The notes under the pieces: generated by a model
What the model was told of the DNA's origin: nothing
Seen by the model: the letters and a program-made list of their open reading frames with translations, nothing else
The model's database searches: none
Assembly (NCBI GenBank): GCA_003534175.1
Contig: DPFD01000241.1
Coordinates: 1-8,372 of the forward strand
Source: Chitinophagaceae bacterium
GTDB taxonomy: Bacteria; Bacteroidota; Bacteroidia; Chitinophagales; Chitinophagaceae
Length of the DNA: 8,372 nucleotides
Direction: 5' to 3'
Shown: positions 1 through 6,169 of the stretch, in pieces
How the letters are laid out: each line of letters begins with the position of its first letter
Numbering within the stretch: position 1 is the first letter of the stretch
Position numbers and translations under genes: made by a program

Positions 1-1
1 A

Positions 2-817
2 CTGGTAGGAGCGGCGTTCGGACTCGGATTCATAATTGGTCCGGTGATTGGAGGATTGCTGGGCACCTTTGGCCCGCGGGTTCCGTTTATGGTAGCGGCC
101 GGTTTAAGTTTTCTGAACTGGTTGTACGGATATTTTTTTCTGCCCGAATCGCTGCCCCGTGAAAACCGCAGGGCATTCAGCTGGAAACGCGCCAATGCTT
201 TTGGAGCGCTGAAGAGTTTAAAGAAGTACAAGGGGATGCTCGGATTGATGCTCACTTTCTTTTTAGTGTATGTGGCATCGCACGCGGTACAAAGCACCTG
301 GAGTTTTTTCACCATAGAACAGTTTCAGTGGGATGAAACCATGATTGGTATTTCATTGGGTGTGGTAGGCGTGCTGGTAGCGCTGGTGCAGGGCCTCTTG
401 ATAAGAATTGTACATCCCCGGCTGGGAAATGTAAAGAGCGTGTACCTCGGTTTCTGGATGTATTTTCTGGGGTTGATTTTATTTGCCTTTGCCAGCACTT
501 CGTGGATGATGTTTGTGTTTCTGATTCCGTACTGTTTGGGAGGACTGGGCGGCCCCGCCTTGCAATCGTTATTGTCTGAACAGGTGCCTACACAGGAGCA
601 GGGCGAATTGCAGGGAACACTCACCAGTTTAATCAGCCTCACCAGCATTATTGGTCCGCCATTGATGACCGGCCTCTTTGCTGCGTTTACTGCAAAGCAG
701 GCGCCGGTGTATTTTCCGGGAGCGGCATTCCTGTTGGCGGCGGTGATCATGGTCATCAGTATTTATATCGCCCATCTGTCGCTGCGTGCACGTAAAAGTC
801 CTGCGTCAACCGCGTAA
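2..817 (+). CDS. TCR/Tet-family MFS transporter, 5'-truncated by the window edge
   Basis: This is a proton-driven efflux-type major facilitator of the DHA1/TCR-Tet kind, in the inner membrane. The reading frame is open from base 2, so the gene starts outside the window; 271 codons are visible out of about 400 usual for the family. The visible part begins in the antiporter motif C of TM5 (GAAFGLGFIIGP, residues 3-14). TM6 follows and ends in FFLPESLP (45-52), then the cytoplasmic central loop and the six C-terminal membrane segments. The stretch around residues 183-205, GGPALQS followed by EQGELQG, and the downstream SIIGPPLMT are highly characteristic of TetA-like proteins in Gram-negatives. 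An in-frame GTG at 44 lies inside TM5 and is not the start. The substrate cannot be told; tetracycline or other drug export is possible but many chromosomal relatives have no known substrate. No clear terminator lies directly behind the stop. Confidence 0.93.
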   Translation: MVGAAFGLGFIIGPVIGGLLGTFGPRVPFMVAAGLSFLNWLYGYFFLPESLPRENRRAFSWKRANAFGALKSLKKYKGMLGLMLTFFLVYVASHAVQSTWSFFTIEQFQWDETMIGISLGVVGVLVALVQGLLIRIVHPRLGNVKSVYLGFWMYFLGLILFAFASTSWMMFVFLIPYCLGGLGGPALQSLLSEQVPTQEQGELQGTLTSLISLTSIIGPPLMTGLFAAFTAKQAPVYFPGAAFLLAAVIMVISIYIAHLSLRARKSPASTA

Positions 818-938
818 AACTTCGATTATATATTGGGTTATTGTAAGATGTATTGCAAAATTTTAAAAAAGTGCAGGGCTGAACACAATTTTATAAGCAT
901 TTAAACGCTATTATAATAACTAACCCTTACTACTACAC

Positions 939-979
939 GAGAATAACCGTGAAAAACACCTGCTTCACTTTTTATTCTC
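939..979. repeat. Imperfect inverted repeat (hairpin or operator)
   Basis: GAGAATAA (939-946) is the exact reverse complement of TTATTCTC (972-979). Inside it GTGAA (949-953) pairs with TTCAC (964-968) around a 10-nt loop, with a 2/3-nt internal mismatch between the two stems. No T-run follows directly, so it is a poor terminator. It ends 8 bp before the TAnnTTTG element at 988 and covers where the -33 box should be, so it could be a regulator site or a 5' RNA structure. Confidence 0.5.
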
Positions 980-987
980 CTGACATA

Positions 988-995
988 TAATTTTG
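988..995 (+). promoter_or_regulatory. Candidate Bacteroidota -7 promoter element
   Basis: TAATTTTG is an exact match to TAnnTTTG, the -7 element of the primary sigma factor in this phylum. No good TTTG -33 box lies 19-21 bp upstream (TTCA at 964-967 is the nearest), so the match is one-sided. Transcription would start near 1000-1002, about 100 nt before the terminator at 1065-1102. Confidence 0.4.
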
Positions 996-1000
996 CATCG

Positions 1001-1102
1001 TTGAGATAACCGGAATGGTTACTGAACAGCACATAAGTGTTTTTTGTTAGGCACTACAGGACAAGAATAGGCCCCGTTATTGGACGGGGCTTATTCGTTT
1101 TT
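1001..1102 (+). ncRNA. Candidate ~100-nt small RNA, unknown family
   Basis: The stretch is framed by a -7 promoter element (988-995) and a strong rho-independent terminator (1065-1102), and has no credible reading frame. Visible folds are a short hairpin TAACC-GGAAT-GGTTA (1007-1021), a weaker stem CAC-ATAA-GTG near 1030-1040 that can extend through AACA/TGTT, and the terminator hairpin. I compared it by eye with the SRP RNA core (GGUCAGG, GGAAGGNAGCAG) and it does not match. It could equally be the long 3' end of the upstream transporter mRNA, so the call rests on promoter plus terminator only. Confidence 0.35.
1065..1102 (+). terminator. Strong rho-independent terminator
   Basis: GAATAGGCCCCGT (1065-1077) pairs with ACGGGGCTTATTC (1084-1096) over 13 bp with a single G-U pair, closing a 6-nt loop TATTGG. 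GTTTTT follows at 1097-1102. The T-run exists only on the plus-strand side; the other side reads TTGTCC, so it is oriented for plus-strand transcripts. It would end the candidate small RNA or any read-through from the transporter. Confidence 0.85.
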
Positions 1103-1292
1103 AAGATGGTGCAGGGGTTTGGGGTTGCTGATATTCTGCAGTCGGTTGTAATAAAAATGAGTGCAACACTACATGATATACATTTTCATTATGCTATGAA
1201 GGTGTTCTGTTGGGTGTTTACATCCGCGCCTTCAGAAATATTGCATCGATACTGCATTCATTCACTCTGGTTGTATCAGCAGGTATGCAGGA

Positions 1293-2150
1293 TTATTGCT
1301 TATTCGAAATATAATTCGTTAACTCATCTACACTGCTGCTGAAAGAAAAAATATCGTTCAGGTTAAAATAATTTTTGGTGTCTGTGCAATAATCATACGC
1401 AAACTTTGCAAAATCCAGTTTGCCTTCTTCAAAACTTAATTCAGAGGCAATCTGTTTAATTTGTTGAACCGATAAACAGTTGGCACTCGCAACCTGTTTG
1501 GCCACTTTTAAACGGGTGTCATCAAAACTTTGCTTCTTTACGGTTTGCAATGCATTGTTGAAATCGGTGCCCGACATGGCATAGCGGTTGCGGCAACCTC
1601 TGGGTGCAGGAGCCTGTGTGCTGTGCGTTTCAGAATAAGTTCTCTGCTCGCGGGTGGTTACCTGCATATTGGGATCCTGAATGGAAACATCAATGTTTAC
1701 ACCACCCATGTTCACGCCCATGTTTACACCGGGTTCGTTGCGGCGGGGTGAACCATAATGAATCACGTGTACATTGGATGCCGGAATAAAATCAGGCTGA
1801 ACAGGCACTGAAGAAAAATAATTCAGTTTCATTTTAGTGCTCATGTTTTTATCACGCTTGATTTTGTAGGTTACATCCATCAGGTTGCCGTCTACATCTT
1901 CAATCATGAGGCGTTGTTTTTTCAACTCTGTTTTAGCAGGATCTTCAAATACAATCCTGGCATTGTAAAAAGGTTGAGGGAGATCTTCTACCCGAAGGTT
2001 GGCCATCGGCTCTTCGTTGATCAGTTCACCGTTTAAATACAATTGAAACTTGTCGCCGTCTTCTGAGAAAATACTCAGATGGCCCACCCTGTTCTGGGCC
2101 AAAGTGCATAGTGTAACGCAGGAAAGAAAAAGGGTAAAAACGAACTTCAT
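1293..2150 (-). CDS. Secreted DUF4476-domain protein
   Basis: This 285-residue protein has unknown function. Residues 1-18 form a signal peptide (hydrophobic stretch, then TLA before Q19), so it is exported. Residues 21-112 look like a beta-rich domain with a DGDKFQLYLNGELIN start, similar in style to the PEGA-like modules in Bacteroidota secreted proteins. A low-complexity linker follows (about 120-185) with a GVNMGVNMGG repeat. The C-terminal part, about 186-282, matches the DUF4476 pattern: a Cys-Arg start, helices with FDDTRLKVAKQ, NCLSVQQIKQIA, FEEGKLDFAKFAY and a final YCTDTKNYFNLNDIF segment. Cysteines 186, 225 and 255 could form a disulfide. It is monocistronic by appearance: a promoter lies between it and the PAP2-like gene upstream. 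The domain call is by pattern memory and fairly firm; nothing indicates a catalytic role. Confidence 0.88.
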   Translation of the reverse strand: MKFVFTLFLSCVTLCTLAQNRVGHLSIFSEDGDKFQLYLNGELINEEPMANLRVEDLPQPFYNARIVFEDPAKTELKKQRLMIEDVDGNLMDVTYKIKRDKNMSTKMKLNYFSSVPVQPDFIPASNVHVIHYGSPRRNEPGVNMGVNMGGVNIDVSIQDPNMQVTTREQRTYSETHSTQAPAPRGCRNRYAMSGTDFNNALQTVKKQSFDDTRLKVAKQVASANCLSVQQIKQIASELSFEEGKLDFAKFAYDYCTDTKNYFNLNDIFSFSSSVDELTNYISNKQ

Positions 2151-2159
2151 AAATGTGGG

Positions 2160-2179
2160 TTTAATTTTTTTGAATTAAA
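2160..2179 (-). repeat. AT-only hairpin in the DUF4476 leader
   Basis: TTTAATT (2160-2166) and AATTAAA (2173-2179) are perfect reverse complements around a 6-nt loop. It would sit 9 nt before the start codon in the predicted 5' untranslated region. Being only A-T pairs it is weak and may be chance in an AT-rich leader. Confidence 0.25.
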
Positions 2180-2214
2180 AGGTGGATGCTTCACAGCATG
2201 GCTGATTAGCGCAA

Positions 2215-2244
2215 CAAATTACTCGCTTCTTAAAACGTATCAAA
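2215..2244 (-). promoter_or_regulatory. Probable promoter of the DUF4476 gene
   Basis: On the minus strand TTTG (2244-2241) is followed after exactly 19 bp by TAATTTG (2221-2215). This fits the Bacteroidota TTTG-N19-TAnnTTTG layout except that the -7 element is one base short (TA-A-TTTG). Transcription would start near 2208, giving a leader of about 57 nt. It starts 12 bp after the stop of the PAP2-like gene, supporting a separate transcription unit. Confidence 0.45.
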
Positions 2245-2255
2245 AAAAATATATA

Positions 2256-2942
2256 TTAAATTCCTGTGAAAATCAAAGCCGCCCATTGCGAGAGGATGCC
2301 GATTACAATGCCGTAGTAAATTTCACGCGGTGTGTGGGAAGAGATCATCAGCCGGGCAGTGGCAACGAGGCCGGTAAGGGCAATCACCAGCGCCAGAGGC
2401 CAGGCCATATGTAATTCTCCGTTCAGGAGCAGGGCTAAAAAGAACCCTAACCAGCCGCCCATGCCAATACCATGTAGGCTCACTTTAAAAAAGATGTTGG
2501 CCATTAATCCGGCAGAGGATGCCAGAAAAATGCCCAATAAAAAAGCAACCAGCATCAGCGGGTATTGATGTTGTTCCTTAAAAACAAGGTACGCCCAGAA
2601 AAAGAAAATGCCGGCGGCGATGAGCGGAATGATACGGTCTTTCCGGGTGTGCAGTTGAATGGAATCAATAAACCCAACGGCCTTCGACAGCAAGGTGGCA
2701 ATGAGTGGAAACAACACTACATTGATGCCAATGATGCTGAACGTTTTTAATTTATCGTATGCTGAAAAACCGGTGAAGGCACCGGGATGTATGTACAGTA
2801 AAAAGTACGCCACATACATCGGAATGAAGATAGGATGCAGGATAACAGAAACGGCATAACCGAACACCTTGTCAAATAGGGTTGGATGCGTGTTGTACGC
2901 AGGGTGCACGGCTGATACATCGTTTTTGCCACTCCTCATCAT
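2256..2942 (-). CDS. PAP2-like integral membrane protein
   Basis: This 228-residue protein has about six hydrophobic segments (near 28-51, 68-88, 103-122, 127-147, 160-199, 208-227). Traces of the three PAP2 phosphatase motifs occur in order: K101-x-R103-xx-P106 for motif 1, S155-L-H157-G for motif 2 (usually PSGH), and R197 with H203 and E207 before YYGIVIGI for motif 3 (usually SR..H..D..G). The order and spacing fit the PAP2 fold, where lipid phosphates such as undecaprenyl or phosphatidyl phosphates are cleaved. However, the motif-2 proline is absent and the motif-3 aspartate is glutamate, so activity is uncertain. The ATG at 2942 overlaps the rpoN stop as ATGA, which suggests translational coupling; a second ATG follows directly. 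It could be described more cautiously as a hypothetical membrane protein. Confidence 0.7.
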   Translation of the reverse strand: MMRSGKNDVSAVHPAYNTHPTLFDKVFGYAVSVILHPIFIPMYVAYFLLYIHPGAFTGFSAYDKLKTFSIIGINVVLFPLIATLLSKAVGFIDSIQLHTRKDRIIPLIAAGIFFFWAYLVFKEQHQYPLMLVAFLLGIFLASSAGLMANIFFKVSLHGIGMGGWLGFFLALLLNGELHMAWPLALVIALTGLVATARLMISSHTPREIYYGIVIGILSQWAALIFTGI

Positions 2943-4423
2943 AATATTTTTCTTAAACGGGCAACCGGTATGTTCAGTTGTTCCCTGTATTTGGCTACTG
3001 TTCTGCGTGCAATATTATATCCTTTTTCCTGTAATAACTCGGTAAGTTTTTCATCGCTGTACGGATGCTTCTTGCTTTCTTCGTCAATTAAATCATTCAG
3101 GATTTTTTTCACCTCACGGGTACTCACTTCTTCGCCTGATTCTGTTTGCAAACTTTCACTGAAGAAAAACTTCAAACGGTACGTGCCAAATTCGGTTTGT
3201 ACAAACTTGGAATTGGCTACGCGGCTCACGGTTGAAATATCGAGTCCGGTTCTTTCGGCAACGTCTTTCAGAATCATCGGCTTTAGCGTGGTTTCATCTC
3301 CCGTTACAAAGAAATCATACTGATAATTCATGATGGCCTCCATGGTGTTGAGGAGCGTATTCTGACGTTGCTTGATGGCATCGATAAACCATTTGGCCGA
3401 ATCAATTTTTTGTTTGATGAATAACACGGCTTCTTTTTGGCGCTTATCTTTTTTGGCACCGCGTTCATAATCTTTCAGCATATCGCGGTATCCTTCGCTG
3501 ATGCGCAGGTCGGGAGCGTTTTTGCTGTTGAGTGATAACTCAAGCTTGCCGTTGTTGTTTACAATAAAGAAATCGGGGATGATGTAGTTTTCTCCTTTCA
3601 GGGATCCGCCTCCGATGTTTCCGCCGGGCTTGGGGTTCAGCTTTACAATCACTCGAATGATTGCGCGGAGTTGTTCATCGTCTAAATTCAGTCCACGCTG
3701 AATTTTTTCATAATGCTTCTTGGTAAACTCATCAAAATATTTCTCCAATACCAGGATGGCATTTTCAGTGGTTTTATCCGGATTGGATTTGCGGTAGAGT
3801 TGCAGGAGCAAACATTCCTGCAGGGAGCGCGCACAAACTCCCGGCGGGTCGAATTGCTGAATTTTCTGGATGATTTCAATCAACTCATCCTCATTGGTAT
3901 CAATATTCTGGCGGAAGGCTAAGTCGTCGGTTAATGCATTGAGTTCACGGCGCAGGTACCCGTCATCGTCCAACGTGCCAATGATGTGCTCGGCAATTTT
4001 ACGCTCCTTGTCGGGCATTTGTAACATGCCCAGTTGCTGAAGCATTAGCTCAATAAAGGTAGTTTCCACCTTGTGTGGTATCACTCTGTTGTCGTCTATT
4101 TCCGGGTAGTTGTCATCCCTTAGCCTGTAATCGCCGATTTCATCGTCTCCATCCTGCACATATTCAGTGATGTCGATATTGTCATAATCCTCCTCACTGC
4201 CGTCGGGCTCGCTTTCTTCCTGCGGGTGCAATTCATCCTCCAGGTCAAATTCATTTTCGCTAACCTCTTCTTCACCCTGTTCCAAGGCAGGATTTTCTTC
4301 CATTTCCTCCTTAATACGCTCATCCAGCACGGCTGTAGGAACCTGCAGCAGTTTCATCAACTGAATTTGTTGGGGGGATAGCTTTTGTAGCAGTTTTTGC
4401 TGTAAACTTTGATGTAGTGCCAT
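2939..4423 (-). CDS. rpoN: RNA polymerase sigma-54 factor RpoN
   Basis: Sigma-54 directs RNA polymerase to -24/-12 promoters and needs an ATP-driven activator to open DNA. At 494 residues it is full length (E. coli 477). Region I (4-48) is glutamine- and leucine-rich and ends in MEENPALE. Region II (about 49-112) is very acidic. The core-binding part includes LDDDGYL (151-157), FDPPGVCARSLQECLL (191-206) and LNPKPGG (262-268). The helix-turn-helix is near 384-406 (ILKDVAERTGLDISTVSRV), followed by GTYRLKFFFS. The RpoN box ARRTVAKYRE is intact at 472-481 and reads the -24 element. The start ATG at 4423 precedes the conserved LHQSLQQKLLQKLSPQQ and has no clear Shine-Dalgarno. No enhancer-binding activator is in the window, and I found no -24/-12 promoter here. 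The next gene overlaps it by 4 bp. Confidence 0.98.
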   Translation of the reverse strand: MALHQSLQQKLLQKLSPQQIQLMKLLQVPTAVLDERIKEEMEENPALEQGEEEVSENEFDLEDELHPQEESEPDGSEEDYDNIDITEYVQDGDDEIGDYRLRDDNYPEIDDNRVIPHKVETTFIELMLQQLGMLQMPDKERKIAEHIIGTLDDDGYLRRELNALTDDLAFRQNIDTNEDELIEIIQKIQQFDPPGVCARSLQECLLLQLYRKSNPDKTTENAILVLEKYFDEFTKKHYEKIQRGLNLDDEQLRAIIRVIVKLNPKPGGNIGGGSLKGENYIIPDFFIVNNNGKLELSLNSKNAPDLRISEGYRDMLKDYERGAKKDKRQKEAVLFIKQKIDSAKWFIDAIKQRQNTLLNTMEAIMNYQYDFFVTGDETTLKPMILKDVAERTGLDISTVSRVANSKFVQTEFGTYRLKFFFSESLQTESGEEVSTREVKKILNDLIDEESKKHPYSDEKLTELLQEKGYNIARRTVAKYREQLNIPVARLRKIL

Positions 4424-4475
4424 AAAAAAGCGGTTTAAGGTTTACGGAATTACAGCGGTTAGATGCTTGGTTGGA

Positions 4476-4508
4476 TAAAAATACAACACCCTGTCTACAT
4501 TTAGAAAA
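4476..4508 (-). promoter_or_regulatory. Weak candidate promoter of rpoN
   Basis: On the minus strand TATTTTTA (4483-4476) is one base off TAnnTTTG, with a TTTT run 21 bp upstream (4508-4505). It would give a leader of roughly 45 nt. It is the best match in the 231-bp gap 4424-4654 but is far from compelling. Confidence 0.2.
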
Positions 4509-4627
4509 AAATTGCACGATTTTTGATGTTAAAAAAATGGTAACGCATTTTCTTCACATAATCAGCCACAGTAGCGGATTACAGAGGAGTGTGCGAGTGA
4601 GGTGCTGATGTAGGTCTGAAAATAAGG

Positions 4628-4641
4628 GGCCGAAACAGGCC
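4628..4641 (-). terminator. Weak candidate terminator behind the MarR gene
   Basis: GGCC-6 nt-GGCC forms a 4-bp GC stem 14 bases after the MarR stop on the minus strand, followed by CCTTATTTT. The stem is short and the T-run is interrupted, so termination here is only plausible. Its position between the MarR gene and rpoN fits the end of the four-gene cluster. Confidence 0.28.
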
Positions 4642-4654
4642 GGAGGATTAAAAA

Positions 4655-5140
4655 CTATTTTCCTTTTCTGATTTTATCGAGCAGGGTATTTAGCATTTGA
4701 GCTTCTTCGGGAGTGAGGTTGCCAATCAGGGCATCCATTTCATGGGCGTATCGGTCCAACGATTCCAGCAAAGACAACCATTCCGGGGTGATGGACACAT
4801 CCACCAGTCGCTTATCGTTGGTGCAGGTTTCTTTTTTTACGAGTTTTTTTAGTACAAGGCGGTCTACGATACGGCTGGTATCACTGGCCTTATCCAACAT
4901 CCGCTGCCTGATTTGTAAAGTGGAAATAGGTTTACCGGCACCCCGCAAAATGCGCAGGATGTTAAACTGCTGTTCGGTGATTTTTTCACGTTTCAAAATA
5001 CTCCTCAACCTTTCGTTCAGCCAGTTGAAGGTAAAAATGATGTTGATGAGTCCTTTCTGATAAGGATTTCTGAACTGTTGTTGCTTAATATCTTCTTCAA
5101 TGCCCATATTCGTGCTGCAAAGGTGGGAAACATCTGTCAT
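4655..5140 (-). CDS. MarR-family transcriptional regulator
   Basis: This is a winged-helix dimeric DNA-binding protein of the MarR class, up to 161 residues. The dimerisation helix includes INIIFTFNWLNERLR, the HTH region is around ITEQQFNILRILRG and ISTLQIRQRMLDKASDTSRIVDRL (about 54-96), and the wing contains DKRLVDVSIT (109-118) with the usual DKR. Start choice is open. ATG 5140 overlaps the permease stop as ATGA and has AGAGGA just upstream. ATG 5107 gives MGIEEDIKQQQFRNPY, which looks like the usual N-terminus of Bacteroidota members, and drops 11 residues with no family resemblance. CACCTTTG (5125-5118), near a -7 element, lies before ATG 5107. MarR proteins commonly repress their own operon or neighbours in response to small ligands; here that would be the permease cluster, which is inference. 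No palindromic operator stands out. Confidence 0.93.
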   Translation of the reverse strand: MTDVSHLCSTNMGIEEDIKQQQFRNPYQKGLINIIFTFNWLNERLRSILKREKITEQQFNILRILRGAGKPISTLQIRQRMLDKASDTSRIVDRLVLKKLVKKETCTNDKRLVDVSITPEWLSLLESLDRYAHEMDALIGNLTPEEAQMLNTLLDKIRKGK

Positions 5141-6159
5141 AAATCCTCTGTTTCAGAGAATTCATTCACATAAATTTTAATTAAAATAAACAGGTAGCTG
5201 ATGAGTAACGGACCAAATATCAACCCGATAAACCCAAACAGGCCCAACCCTACAATTACACCCATTACTGTTACCAGCGGGTGTACATTGCCCATTTTTT
5301 TCATTAGTCCCAACCGGGTGATGTAATCCACATTGCCGGTAACAATGATGCTGTAGATGGTGAGTCCGATACCCGGCCCGGTATCTCCCACTGAAAACTG
5401 ATAGATTACCAGCGGTACCCATACGGCCATCGTACCAATGATGGGGAAGTATGCCAGCACCCCGGTTACAAATCCCCATAAACCCCAGTCTTCAATTCCA
5501 AATATCCAGTAACCCAGGGTGGCAAAGATTCCCTGCACCGCACAGATGATAGGGATGCCCAGGGCATTGGCCTTTACCATGATCTTGGTTTCTGAGGTGA
5601 GCTGGTCGATGTTGCTTTTCTTCAGCGGTACCATACGGGTGAGTTGTTTCTCCATCTCCAGCCCGTTCATCAGCATATAGTAATAAATAAAGAACATGAG
5701 CAACAGGTTGGAGAATACATTGGCCGTGCTGTTGAGCAACTGGGGTATCAGGCTGGTTACTTTCTCTGAAATATTCTGCACATTAGATTCAGATAACACC
5801 CGGAAGCCGGTCATACTATATACGCGGTCTGAAAAACCTTTCAAACTGTTCATGATGGCATCCTGGTTTTTAAGTAGCTCATTGATTTTGGGAGATACCA
5901 GCTGCACACTCATGTAAATGGGTATCGCCACAATAATCAGGAAACCGAAGATGTACAAAAATGCAGTGAGCGATTTGTTCCACTTGTGTTTCATGGTATG
6001 CTGGAAGTACATGCCGCGCGTAAGAATGTACAGCGTAACTGCACCCAACATGCCTGTGAGCAGGGAACGAAGCGTTCCAAACAACACGAGTAGTATGAGG
6101 ATAATCAAACTGAGTAAGATTACCTGGCGCAAGCGGTTGTTGAATGTGAGGTTATCCAT
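5137..6159 (-). CDS. AI-2E family transporter (PF01594/UPF0118-type permease)
   Basis: This 340-residue inner-membrane protein has about eight membrane segments in the family arrangement. Two hydrophobic helices start at residues 13-47, another is at 66-88, a long soluble segment (about 89-145) follows, and then a C-terminal bundle. Family marks are FFIYYYMLMNG near 156-166, FPIIGTMAVWVPL at 238-250, NVHPLVTVMG at 291-300 and the glycine-rich GLFGFIGLIFGPLL at 306-319. The family was named for autoinducer-2 export but includes sodium/proton antiporters and many of unknown substrate, so no cargo is claimed. The ATG at 6159 follows the radical SAM stop by 10 bp with no Shine-Dalgarno, and its stop overlaps the MarR gene start. 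Length and motifs look intact. Confidence 0.95.
   Translation of the reverse strand: MDNLTFNNRLRQVILLSLIILILLVLFGTLRSLLTGMLGAVTLYILTRGMYFQHTMKHKWNKSLTAFLYIFGFLIIVAIPIYMSVQLVSPKINELLKNQDAIMNSLKGFSDRVYSMTGFRVLSESNVQNISEKVTSLIPQLLNSTANVFSNLLLMFFIYYYMLMNGLEMEKQLTRMVPLKKSNIDQLTSETKIMVKANALGIPIICAVQGIFATLGYWIFGIEDWGLWGFVTGVLAYFPIIGTMAVWVPLVIYQFSVGDTGPGIGLTIYSIIVTGNVDYITRLGLMKKMGNVHPLVTVMGVIVGLGLFGFIGLIFGPLLISYLFILIKIYVNEFSETEDL
5146..5158 (-). repeat. Small hairpin at the permease/MarR junction
   Basis: CTCTG (5146-5150) and CAGAG (5154-5158) are perfect reverse complements around a 3-nt loop. On the minus-strand RNA the downstream arm contains part of AGAGGA, the only Shine-Dalgarno-like sequence for the MarR ATG at 5140. 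The hairpin could mask it until ribosomes finishing the permease open it. It lies in coding sequence and a 5-bp stem can be chance. Confidence 0.3.
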
Positions 6160-6169
6160 AGAGGTTAAG

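Larger units (their letters stand above)
818..1292. other. 475-bp convergent intergenic region
   Basis: This gap lies between the plus-strand transporter and the minus-strand DUF4476 gene, so both flanking genes read into it. The first 120 bases are AT-rich with a weak TTATAAGC hairpin (891-916). The middle holds the inverted repeat, the promoter-like element and the terminator listed separately. In 1105-1292 I see nothing convincing beyond a 6-bp inverted repeat TGAAGG/CCTTCA (1197-1235). A 101-codon plus-strand reading frame (1037-1342) runs through the terminator hairpin and into the 3' end of the opposite gene and has no family resemblance, so it is not called. Confidence 0.7.

Noticed and set aside
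325..756. 143-codon minus-strand frame inside the transporter
   Set aside because: It is antisense to a clearly conserved MFS sequence, and its Cys/Pro/Thr-rich product looks like a shadow of the coding frame.
891..916. TTATAAGC hairpin behind the transporter as its terminator
   Set aside because: The stem is almost all A-T with a bulge and there is no following T-run.
1007..1030. Resemblance to the SRP RNA core (CCGGAA ... CAGC)
   Set aside because: The conserved GGUCAGG and GGAAGGNAGCAG context and the long helical arm are absent; the match is a few bases only.
1037..1342. Plus-strand 101-codon reading frame in the convergent gap
   Set aside because: It crosses the terminator hairpin and the 3' end of the opposite DUF4476 gene, has no recognisable family features and no ribosome binding site.
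3181..3200. Possible sigma-54 promoter (TGGCACG on the minus strand) inside rpoN
   Set aside because: The -12 GC is missing at the required spacing and it lies in conserved coding sequence. Other TGGCAC occurrences near 1482 and 3455 also lack the -12 element.
4561..4609. ATCAGC ... GCTGAT inverted repeat between the MarR gene and rpoN
   Set aside because: Only 6 bp plus AC/GT pair across a loop of over 30 nt, with no T-run and no fit to an operator size; chance is likely.
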